Source: Halocatena marina
Lineage (GTDB): Archaea > Halobacteriota > Halobacteria > Halobacteriales > Haloarculaceae
Assembly (NCBI RefSeq): GCF_023276375.1
Contig: NZ_JALLPK010000001.1
Location: forward strand, 2,604,001 to 2,668,000
DNA: 64,000 bases
Reading direction: 5' to 3'
This document shows, piece by piece, positions 25,863-33,325 of this stretch. Below the pieces are notes generated by a model, which was not told the DNA's origin, did not search any database, and worked only from the letters and a program-made list of their open reading frames with translations. A program made the translations under genes and the position numbers. The first letter of the stretch is position 1; each line of letters opens with the position of its first letter.

Positions 25863-26015
25863 GCAAATGTATGTCTGTACTGACCCTTAATAAGCGCTGC
25901 CTTTCGGTACGGGTTATTGGCCCCCCTGGTGCGCTACTGTGTCGCATTTTCACACAATCGATATCCTGTCGTCCGTTCCAACGGAGCAAAGCTACCAACC
26001 TACCACAAGATACGA

Positions 26016-26420
26016 TTAGGCAACTCTCGTATCGCGGAGTAAATCACAGAGGAGGTGCGCGTACAGCACGACAGCGGTGTAGACTGCGAGAAACGGCGTG
26101 ATTACGAACGTAACGAGCGTGAGTACACCCCCAATGATCGTGTGGCTCAGGAGTCGCTCTGTTCGCATGGTTAATCCCTCAAAGAGCCACGCTGGTGCAG
26201 TGAACGCCCGTTTCGGATCGGAGAGTGCCTCAAACAGCAGTTCCCAATCCCCTGTGAGATAGCGAGCAAGCAGGAAATGATCGAGATCGATGAAGACGCT
26301 CAAAAAAACACCGTAGCACCAGAGCACTACTTTTGCCGGACGCGAAAGACGCTCACCCAATGCGAGCGCTCCTACTGCGCCGACGATTGCGCCAACAACC
26401 GCATGCTCGGTCGATTTCAT
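26016..26420 (-). CDS. YdjM-like membrane protein (putative metal-dependent hydrolase)
   Basis: The 134-residue membrane protein starts MKSTEHAVVGAIVGAVGALALG and has SVFIDLDHFLLARYL near residue 43 and LLSHTIIGGVLTL near 90, the pattern of metal-binding His/Asp residues (H..VGA, D-x-D-H, H-x2-G) of the YdjM/DUF457 family. Members are predicted membrane-bound hydrolases induced by DNA damage in bacteria, without a proven reaction. It has about four helices and lies between two tRNA genes, 153 bases right of tRNA-Glu. Confidence 0.75.
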   Translation of the reverse strand: MKSTEHAVVGAIVGAVGALALGERLSRPAKVVLWCYGVFLSVFIDLDHFLLARYLTGDWELLFEALSDPKRAFTAPAWLFEGLTMRTERLLSHTIIGGVLTLVTFVITPFLAVYTAVVLYAHLLCDLLRDTRVA

Positions 26421-26585
26421 CGTAAGGCCATTTGCCGGGATCGGTCATTAGCCTACCGACGGCGACGCGTACAACCCAGTATCTGTCACCGACGTTGTCT
26501 ACAGACAGTAGTTACTCACCGACCGTATCGTCGTATTGCAGAAGGGAGGTCACACATCCCCAGTCGAATAAACGAGAACGCAGAA

Positions 26586-26661
26586 CGAGCACGGTGGGAT
26601 TCGAACCCACGGCCGTCGGATTAGAAGTCCGACGCTCTAGTCCTAGCTGAGCTACGTGCCC
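26586..26661 (-). tRNA. tRNA-Arg (anticodon UCU)
   Basis: On the minus strand the 76-base gene folds with acceptor GGGCACG/CGTGCTC (one G-U pair), discriminator G, anticodon arm TCGGA-CU-UCU-AA-TCCGA and T arm GTGGGTTCGAATCCCAC. CCA is not encoded and no intron is seen. Confidence 0.95.
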
Positions 26662-26951
26662 TATGCGCATCAACCGTCCCAATCCTCAAAAACGATCTGA
26701 TTCTCCTCCCACGTTCGCGGTCACAACAGAAAGAATTGACACTGTTGGGTCCGCGTTGCAGTTCCATACAAGTCCAATCTACGATTTGTACAGAGAGGTG
26801 CGATCGACGGCAGTGAATTTCGATCAGAACGGATCAATTGTGATCACGAACGGAACCGTCGAGCCGGTGCCCCAATCGGAATAGTTGTTCACCATACGAA
26901 CTGACCGAGCAAACACAGCCGTTAAGACCGAATCGGCCCGAACTGAGACCG

Positions 26952-27509
26952 ATGCGAATCATCGGAACCGTCGGGCTACCGGGGAGTGGCAAGGGCGAGG
27001 CCGCCAGCGTCGCGCGCGAACTCGACATCCCGGTCGTGACGATGGGCGACGTTATCCGCGAGGCGTGTCGTGCGCGAGGACTCGATCCCACAGATCATCA
27101 CGGTGAGGTTGCAGTCGCGCTCCGTCAAGAAGAAGGTGAAGCTGCCATCGCAGAGCGTTCGCTGTCGATGATCCGTGAGAAACTCACCGAACACGATGTC
27201 GTTCTCGTCGACGGGATCCGATCCGACACTGAAGTCGAACGCTTCGAAGAGGCGTTCGGATCGGACTTTGTGCTCATCGCCATCGATGCCCCATTCGAAG
27301 TCCGGAAGAAACGAATCGAGCGCCGAAAGCGGGACGATCCGAACGTCGAAAGTCTCAAAGATCGAGATGAGCGAGAGCTCAACTTCGGAATGGGCGAAGC
27401 GATCGCCGACGCCGATATGACGATCGAAAACACGAAAACCATCGAGGCGTATCACAAACAGATTAGGAAAGTGCTCGAAGAAGGCGAATACAATGATCTA
27501 CAGCGTTGA
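26952..27509 (+). CDS. UPF0200-type P-loop nucleotide kinase
   Basis: The 185-residue ATPase begins MRIIGTVGLPGSGKGEAASVA with a Walker A loop at about residues 8-15 and has VVLVDGIRSDTEVERF (Walker B region) and a lid-like stretch EVRKKRIERRKRDD. This is the archaeal UPF0200/dephospho-CoA-kinase-like family. Its substrate is not certain; a role in coenzyme A synthesis has been discussed for relatives. It overlaps the next gene by 17 bases, so the two form a tight pair. Confidence 0.85.
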   Translation: MRIIGTVGLPGSGKGEAASVARELDIPVVTMGDVIREACRARGLDPTDHHGEVAVALRQEEGEAAIAERSLSMIREKLTEHDVVLVDGIRSDTEVERFEEAFGSDFVLIAIDAPFEVRKKRIERRKRDDPNVESLKDRDERELNFGMGEAIADADMTIENTKTIEAYHKQIRKVLEEGEYNDLQR

Positions 27510-27966
27510 TGTGACGGTCCGCGTGCCGGTTCGGCCGACAGAAGTCACAGAGCGGGTCGTCGACTGTGTCGAACATCTCTTTCCCGGAGCCACCATCGAA
27601 GAACGACCGAGGCAACCGGAAGAGAAAGAACCAGACAGAAACAGAACGTCAGGTGGTGAAATCGTCGCTGAAACGCACTCGCTCGAACATCTCTCGGAAC
27701 TGTTCCACGAACAGACGATTCTCGATACTGCGCGTGCCGCGCTCCTCAATGGTCTCGACGGTGAACAGGACGATTCCTTCGAATTCCGGCTGAAAAAACA
27801 GGCAGCGTTCGAAAGAGTTGTCAACTTCTCAGTTGGGAAACCGAGCGAACTCGGTGACATCCACGTCTCAGTGACGGTCAACGATCCCGATCCCGAATCC
27901 TACATTCAGTATATCGCGCCACCAACCGAAGACGGCGTGCCGGTTGAAACCGATAACGAACGGTAA
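27493..27966 (+). CDS. UPF0201/RNA-binding-domain archaeal protein
   Basis: The 157-residue protein belongs to the archaeal UPF0201 (DUF54) group: an initial strand MIYSVDVTVRVPVRPTEV with a helix and second strand, and a C-terminal half with FSVGKPSELGDIHVSVTVND, a fold related to ribosomal L5-like RNA-binding domains. The partner on this operon is the P-loop kinase, an arrangement I recall as common in haloarchaea. An internal Glu/Pro/Asn-rich segment (about residues 37-58) looks inserted. The function is unproven. Confidence 0.8.
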   Translation: MIYSVDVTVRVPVRPTEVTERVVDCVEHLFPGATIEERPRQPEEKEPDRNRTSGGEIVAETHSLEHLSELFHEQTILDTARAALLNGLDGEQDDSFEFRLKKQAAFERVVNFSVGKPSELGDIHVSVTVNDPDPESYIQYIAPPTEDGVPVETDNER

Positions 27967-28098
27967 CACGCCTCAGGAATTGATACTGGATACCGACACC
28001 GTGCTGGTATCGGCAACCACCGATCCGTAGGTGGCGACGATTACGACGGCACTATCGTCGGTACACACGAATCAGGCTTCGACGATAGAGTACACAAC

Positions 28099-28650
28099 TC
28101 ACACGAGCAGTTGTGTGACGGCGAATAGCACGAGAACGCCGAGCACATCACAGGTATTTGTAACGATTGGGATCACCACATCGTCAGGATCGAGTCGGAG
28201 ACGATAGGCAGCGTACGTCACAAGAACGGTCACAAGAACTGAAATCACGGCTAGCACAACACCGCTTGTTATCGAGACGAGCAGGACAGTCACGAATGGG
28301 AGGCGTGACCCACCCGTGAACGCCGCGAGCGCCCACGCACCGATACCGATGGCCGGAAACATTGTGAGTGCGAGCGCCACTGTTGCGAGTGCGTTGCCAA
28401 GGAGCGTCTCATCGACGAACGACAGCGTACCGAGGTGGAGTGCTGTCGAGAGCCGCGCTGCCAACACGCTCCCGAGATTGCCTGCCGTTCCAATGACGAC
28501 AGGAACGAGGATCAACAGCGACGGATATTGGAGCAACGTCGCCTCGAAACCAAGGAGGACGAGACCACTTCCGAGTTCGACAAGCGTCAATACGAGGAGT
28601 ATGGGCAGCGTTGCGCGCGTGATGGCTCGAATGGTCCACGCGGTTGTCAC
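28099..28650 (-). CDS. MgtE-type divalent cation transporter half, second subunit
   Basis: The 183-residue protein has about five membrane helices and the MgtE/SLC41 membrane-domain pattern: LLILVPVVIGTAGNLGSVLAARLSTALHLG near residues 45-75 and LDPDDVVIPIVTNTCDVLGVL near 155-175, the two halves of the metal path (conserved Asp in the last helix). It overlaps the next gene by 4 bases, so the two halves probably assemble as a heterodimer. Magnesium is the usual ion. The N-terminal CBS/regulatory domains of bacterial MgtE are absent. Confidence 0.82.
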   Translation of the reverse strand: MTTAWTIRAITRATLPILLVLTLVELGSGLVLLGFEATLLQYPSLLILVPVVIGTAGNLGSVLAARLSTALHLGTLSFVDETLLGNALATVALALTMFPAIGIGAWALAAFTGGSRLPFVTVLLVSITSGVVLAVISVLVTVLVTYAAYRLRLDPDDVVIPIVTNTCDVLGVLVLFAVTQLLV

Positions 28651-29222
28651 AGTGCGAGCACCACCTTCGCTGCGAGAAACAGAAATGACATGCCGAACAC
28701 GTCGCCGGTGGTCGTCACGATCGGCCCAACCAACGTATCAGGGTTGTAGCCTCGACGGTACCCAGCAAACACGACACCGACGACGATGATAGATAAGGTA
28801 AGTCCTGAGAGGATCCCTGCCAGAATTGCAACAGCGAGAAGGGTCACGACGGGCGCAGTCTGCTGGGAGAGCACCGTGAGAAACGCGAATGTGGCGACCG
28901 CGGCAAATGCGCTTGCAATCAGCCCGTTGGCGATCGCCGCGGCAATCGCCGATACGAGTCGCTCATCACGCTGTCGCAGAGAGGGAACAATAAGTCCCTG
29001 GTGGAGAGCGGTAGCCACGCGAGCACCGAGCGATCCATAGACGTTTCCACGGGTCGCAAGCAGCGCTGGCACGAGAACGAGCAAACCAGGAATTTCCCGG
29101 AACTCCGCGCGCATTCCTCCGAGAACGACTCCAGCGATCAATCCACCGACCATACTCGCAGCGAGAGCCGACACTCCCTCGCGGTAGGCAACGATGGCAA
29201 CCGCACGGACGCTCATACTCAT
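28647..29222 (-). CDS. MgtE-type divalent cation transporter half, first subunit
   Basis: This first gene of the pair encodes about 191 residues from the ATG at 29222 (MSMSVRAVAIVAYREG; an ATG two codons later is equally possible). It repeats the same five-helix design: LLVLVPALLATRGNVYGSLGARVATALHQG and NPDTLVGPIVTTTGDVFGMS. The pair is therefore a split version of the MgtE/SLC41 transporter, in which the human protein has two such units in one chain. No regulatory RNA or cytoplasmic Mg-sensor domain was recognised. Confidence 0.82.
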   Translation of the reverse strand: MSMSVRAVAIVAYREGVSALAASMVGGLIAGVVLGGMRAEFREIPGLLVLVPALLATRGNVYGSLGARVATALHQGLIVPSLRQRDERLVSAIAAAIANGLIASAFAAVATFAFLTVLSQQTAPVVTLLAVAILAGILSGLTLSIIVVGVVFAGYRRGYNPDTLVGPIVTTTGDVFGMSFLFLAAKVVLAL

Positions 29223-29282
29223 TCGGCGTCCGCTGACCACAAAAAGGAGTCTGGTTACGAATAGTTGTTATATTTTGAACGT

Positions 29283-30392
29283 TCAGAAATCAGATAGCAT
29301 ATCGATTTTGGCTCGCTGGAGGCTCTCGTCTATATCGGCCGAAGATGATGTGACCGGCTCGTGAGAAACCACGTATTCGTCACCACCATCGTTGATGGTA
29401 ACATCGGACACCGAGTAGAACTGAATATCTTTCTCTTGTTTTGTCATTACAGAGAAATCGTAGTTGTTTGCCTCATACTGCACTGGGTCTCCCTCTACGA
29501 AGCGCTTCCCAGTGAACTCCCGATGGGAATCAAGTCGTTCGTTCACAACCTCGTGGGATGTCTTTGCAATGTCAGCAATCCGTTCGTCGAAGACGTCTGC
29601 AAACGCCGTTTCGATCTCGTATCCAGCCGAATTCCGACCCGCGATCATCGCACCGATGGTCGTCGTTCCGGTCCCCCAGAATGGGTCCAGAACAGTATCA
29701 CCGTAGACAGAGTACATGTTTATGAGTCGGTACGGAATTTCGAACGGGAAGGCAGCAGATCGATCGCGTAACGCATCGTGTTCGAGCGGTTGGACCTCGC
29801 CGTTGACGTCCGTCCAAACATCAGTGAACCACTTGTTTCGTTCCTCCCAGAAGTACGCAGCACCGTATCGGCGATCCGAGCCGGCCTCGAACTGCCGTCG
29901 CTTCGGACCGTTTCGGAACACGAGGATATACTCGTGTTCGAGTGTGACGTAGGCGTTTGGCGGGAGCATTCCACTCCCCATGAATTTCGCGCCCGAGTTT
30001 ACCGGTTTGCGCCATAGCAGATCTGGAAGTGGCTCGAAACCGAGCTCCTCGAATGCGGTGCTGACCCGAGCGTGATTCTGGTACACTCGGAAGCTCTCAC
30101 CCACTTTTCGGGTTGCATCCCCAATGTTGATACACGCAATTCCACCATCGACGAGGACACGACTGAGTTCCTCCCACGTCGCGGTGAGTTCTTCGTGCAT
30201 CAGATCGAACGCTGCCGATCCGTTCTCGGCCTCGAGTTCTCGTCGGATCTTCGGAGAAATCTCGGAGAATAGATCATCCCACATCTCGATCATCGGATAG
30301 GGCGGTGACGTTACGACAAGTTCTACGGAATCATCTTCGAGGTGCTCCATATCACGAGAATCCCCGATATGGACGCGGTGTGACGTTTCCAT
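29283..30392 (-). CDS. Solitary m4C-type DNA methyltransferase, possible CTAG methylase Zim
   Basis: The 369-residue enzyme has the amino-methyltransferase catalytic motif TSPPYP at residues 28-33 and the AdoMet-binding motif DPFWGTGTT near residue 240. That order (catalytic motif before the AdoMet motif) is the beta class, and the S-P-P-Y form is typical of N4-cytosine methylation. No restriction endonuclease or specificity gene is nearby, so it is an orphan. Haloarchaea conserve an orphan CTAG m4C methylase called Zim, and this gene could be its local copy, but the target is not readable from sequence. Confidence 0.85.
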   Translation of the reverse strand: METSHRVHIGDSRDMEHLEDDSVELVVTSPPYPMIEMWDDLFSEISPKIRRELEAENGSAAFDLMHEELTATWEELSRVLVDGGIACINIGDATRKVGESFRVYQNHARVSTAFEELGFEPLPDLLWRKPVNSGAKFMGSGMLPPNAYVTLEHEYILVFRNGPKRRQFEAGSDRRYGAAYFWEERNKWFTDVWTDVNGEVQPLEHDALRDRSAAFPFEIPYRLINMYSVYGDTVLDPFWGTGTTTIGAMIAGRNSAGYEIETAFADVFDERIADIAKTSHEVVNERLDSHREFTGKRFVEGDPVQYEANNYDFSVMTKQEKDIQFYSVSDVTINDGGDEYVVSHEPVTSSSADIDESLQRAKIDMLSDF

Positions 30393-30551
30393 CGGGTGGC
30401 TCTAGTGGGTGCTAGACTTATATTCTTCGTCACAGAATTCAAACAGATAATATAATCAACCGATCGTAATCAATGCATCTTCGCAACCTGAAATGTAGAG
30501 ACGTCGATCAGAATGGGTGAAAAGACGGAAATGTTCGAGATTACGCTGGTT

Positions 30552-31397
30552 TCAACAGAACCCAGCGTCTTTACAGAGCTGCCAATGTTTGTGGGTCGTA
30601 TCAGATGTGCAGTTATCGGGAATCGGCGTGTGACTGCAGATGAGATCGGCCGCAACACCACAGGCGATGCCACCGATTCCGCCTGTCGAAACGGTGCAGA
30701 TGAGACTTGATGGTGCAGCACAGCCCACCTGACAGATTGATCGCATCAGATCTTTGCAGTCGCCACATCCGATGCCGAGTAACGACTGCGTCGAAACACG
30801 CTGCGCTTGTACCGCCTTGATTGTCTTTCCCGAGCGAGTCATTGTGAGTGACTCCTGTTCGAGTTCGCCGTCTTCAATCCAGAATTTCGTTCCCGTGGTG
30901 GTGTTTCGATCGAGCCGTTCGAGAATGAGCGCAGTTGATTCCTGAACCGTCGACCCCTCAACCCGGAACGTAACGTCTGCAGACACGCGACGGTTGTCAG
31001 TCGTTGCATCGGTATCAGACGTGCCACTGGCATTTATTCCAGTATCTACGACGCCGAGGACAGCCGGCGATCGATCGACAAGGTCGAACGTGATACCGTA
31101 CGTGGTGGGCTTACTCTGAGTCTTGATTTCGTAGACAGCAGGGTTCTCGGTACGGAATACAAGATTTTCTCGTTCCTCGAAATACGCTTCGTACAGCTCG
31201 TAGGTCGCTGACGACTTCACAGTCGAGATCAGTGCATCAGTCGTCAGTTCGTTCGTGACATCCGTGTTTTGTTCAGATGTCGTCCCAGTTGCTCGGCTGT
31301 CCCCGGATATCTGTTGCACCCCAATAACGGACGTCGACCCAACCACGGCATGTCTCAGCAGAGCCCGTCGCGTGGTCGATGAGGGATCATCTGTCAT
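30552..31397 (-). CDS. Halocin-C8-type antimicrobial precursor (Tat-exported)
   Basis: The 281-residue precursor has a twin-arginine signal (TTRRALLRHAVVG, residues 8-20), a hydrophilic beta-rich middle (about 45-200) and a C-terminal Cys-rich peptide. The ten cysteines at 211, 214, 222, 226, 234, 246, 254, 263, 275 and 281 have almost the spacing I recall for halocin C8 (3-8-4-8-14-8-9-9-6; here 3-8-4-8-12-8-9-12-6), with a GCxxC opening and a terminal AG(F/L)C. The known halocin C8 precursor has 283 residues, a roughly 76-residue mature peptide, and an N-terminal part (HalI) that is the immunity protein. The same processing is inferred here, with the cut near residue 205. No dedicated protease or regulator gene is adjacent. 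Confidence 0.85.
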   Translation of the reverse strand: MTDDPSSTTRRALLRHAVVGSTSVIGVQQISGDSRATGTTSEQNTDVTNELTTDALISTVKSSATYELYEAYFEERENLVFRTENPAVYEIKTQSKPTTYGITFDLVDRSPAVLGVVDTGINASGTSDTDATTDNRRVSADVTFRVEGSTVQESTALILERLDRNTTTGTKFWIEDGELEQESLTMTRSGKTIKAVQAQRVSTQSLLGIGCGDCKDLMRSICQVGCAAPSSLICTVSTGGIGGIACGVAADLICSHTPIPDNCTSDTTHKHWQLCKDAGFC

Positions 31398-31422
31398 CAG
31401 TTTCTATTTTTCTTTTCTACAC

Positions 31423-31428
31423 TATAAC
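31423..31428 (-). promoter_or_regulatory. TATA element of the halocin-like gene
   Basis: On the minus strand TTATAG lies about 29 bases before the ATG at 31397, so transcription should start at or within 2-3 bases of the start codon: a leaderless mRNA. No Shine-Dalgarno is present, in agreement. Confidence 0.5.
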
Positions 31429-31536
31429 ATACGTGCTTACTCCTCAACGAGATACTTGTCAAATGTATATATTTTAGAAATGGCTCATTTATGCGGCTCG
31501 CTTTGCTACCAGACGCTGACGAAAGCTCCAGATAAC

Positions 31537-32913
31537 TCAGAACGGTCCCATTCCGCCGAGTCCGCCACCTTGATTCTCCATCTTCTTCATCATACGCTGC
31601 ATGTCACTGTCGCCCATCCCTTGGAACTGTTTGAGCATACGTTCCATCATCTGATGTTGTTCGAGCAGTTCGCGGACGCGATCTTCTGACTTACCCGACC
31701 CGCGTGCGATGCGCTGGACGCGTTCAGCCCCGACCGATCGTGGATTTTCGAGTTCATCATCGGTCATCGAATCCATTACGACTTCGAAGTCTCGGAGTCG
31801 ATCTTGAGTGACATCCATCGCATCATCGGGGAGCTGATCACGAATACTGCCACCGAATCCCGGAATCATATCGATCACTTGATCGAGCGGGCCCATCCGG
31901 TTCATTGCCTGCATCTGCTTTCGCATGTCGTTTAGGGTAAATTGGCCCTTCATCACGTCTTCGGGCTCCCAGTCGTCGTCCTCAGCCTGCGTTTCCCGCA
32001 TCGCGCGCTCGACCCGTTCGGAGAGCTGCTTCAGATCACCCATTCCGAGCAGCCGCGAGATGAATCCGCTTGGCTCGAAGCGTTCGATGTCTTGTACGGT
32101 TTCTCCCGTTCCGAGGAATGCGATCGTCGAATCGGTTTCGTTCACCGCCGCGAGAGCACCACCACCTTTGGCTGTCCCGTCGAGCTTCGTAATGACGACA
32201 CCGTTGATGCCGATCGAGTTCTCGAATTCTCGGGCTTGGTCTTTCGCACCTTGACCGATAGCCGCGTCGAGAACGAGCAGGCTCGTATCGGGATCGACGA
32301 CGGTGTTGATCTCTTCGATCTCGCTGATGAGATCCTCTTCGAGCGCGTGGCGCCCCGCCGTATCGACGATGTGGACGTCTCGTTCACTCGTCTGTTCCAA
32401 CCCCTCTCGGGCGATTTCGACAGGATCGTCCGCATCTGGATCGCCGTAGAACTCGACCTCTGCGCGCTCGCACATCTGTTTGGCCTGATCGTACGCGCCA
32501 GGACGGAATGTATCCGTCTGGATGACTGCCGGTCGAAGTCCCTTCTTCGAGAACCACCACGCCATCTTCGCGGCAGATGTCGTCTTCCCTGAACCCTGTA
32601 ACCCCGCGAGAAGAATGGTTTGTGGTTCGAGCGGTAGCTTAGTGCTCTCGCCGATGAGATCGGTCATCTCCTCGTAGACGATACGGAGGACGTGATCGCG
32701 GGCGCTTGTCCCGGCTGGTGGATCCTCGTCCAGCGCCCGCTGTTTGATCGAGTCCGAGAGATCCATCACGAGAGCCACGTCGACGTCAGCTTGCAGAAGT
32801 GAACGCTGGATCTCTTTGACGACTTCTTGAACATCTTCCTCGCTCAGTCGGGACTTCCCTTGAAGTTTAGAGAGCGTCCCTCGGAGCGAGCTTCCGAGAT
32901 TATCGAGTACCAT
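31537..32913 (-). CDS. srp54: Signal recognition particle subunit SRP54
   Basis: SRP54 binds signal sequences of nascent membrane proteins and, with 7S RNA and FtsY, targets ribosomes to the membrane. The 458-residue GTPase has an N domain (1-95), a G domain with GLQGSGKTT near residue 105, DTAGR near 187 and [10 protein letters not shown] near 245, and a Met-rich M domain from about 300 that ends in the usual [18 protein letters not shown] tail. FtsY is encoded 2.5 kb away on the same strand, separated by the oppositely oriented S9 peptidase. The 7S RNA gene is not in this window. Confidence 0.97.
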   Translation of the reverse strand: MVLDNLGSSLRGTLSKLQGKSRLSEEDVQEVVKEIQRSLLQADVDVALVMDLSDSIKQRALDEDPPAGTSARDHVLRIVYEEMTDLIGESTKLPLEPQTILLAGLQGSGKTTSAAKMAWWFSKKGLRPAVIQTDTFRPGAYDQAKQMCERAEVEFYGDPDADDPVEIAREGLEQTSERDVHIVDTAGRHALEEDLISEIEEINTVVDPDTSLLVLDAAIGQGAKDQAREFENSIGINGVVITKLDGTAKGGGALAAVNETDSTIAFLGTGETVQDIERFEPSGFISRLLGMGDLKQLSERVERAMRETQAEDDDWEPEDVMKGQFTLNDMRKQMQAMNRMGPLDQVIDMIPGFGGSIRDQLPDDAMDVTQDRLRDFEVVMDSMTDDELENPRSVGAERVQRIARGSGKSEDRVRELLEQHQMMERMLKQFQGMGDSDMQRMMKKMENQGGGLGGMGPF

Positions 32914-33325
32914 TGTCTGATACGCCCTAGCTCATCCGTCAGTAAAGGCTTTGCTCGTCGGGAGGGCCAGATATCCAGACGCTGTACGCATTGGTTTGAA
33001 CAGTATGTAAATATAGTTATACATGTGGAGTATTTCACAGAGTTGATACCGCCGTCTGTTTTTTCTCAGTCACGCTTCCGGCTACGAGTTGTGTCGAACG
33101 CTGTGGATCGTCGAGACCGAACCATCAATCAGGCAATATGTTCTAAGTATACGCAGAACAGCTCTCATAAGCATACACCGGCCATAATTGCCAGAACATT
33201 TCGTTGTTTGTGTCTAGATATCATAACCCATACAGAACTGTACAGAGAATTTAACACCCGGATTAAACCGGTTGTTAACCGATCAAAACCCACAACGTTA
33301 CACTTGCCCCCTGTGAGCGTCCAGC
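32914..33325. promoter_or_regulatory. Divergent promoter region of srp54 and the S9 peptidase
   Basis: These 412 bases hold no gene. The right half is AT-rich and contains a perfect inverted repeat CGGTT-gtt-AACCG at 33269-33281, about 45 bases before the peptidase ATG, inside the stretch TTAAACCGGTTGTTAACC. It could be an operator or part of the TATA/BRE region of the peptidase. The srp54 promoter should lie near 32915-32960. Confidence 0.4.

Noticed and set aside
26663-26884. 73-residue frame right after tRNA-Arg
   Set aside because: The composition is near neutral, the frame begins inside the tRNA flank, and no motif or ribosome site supports it. A gene remnant is possible but not shown.
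29278-29285. GAACGTTC palindrome also found upstream of cstA
   Set aside because: Two 8-base palindromes 19 kb apart with no shared gene context are compatible with chance.
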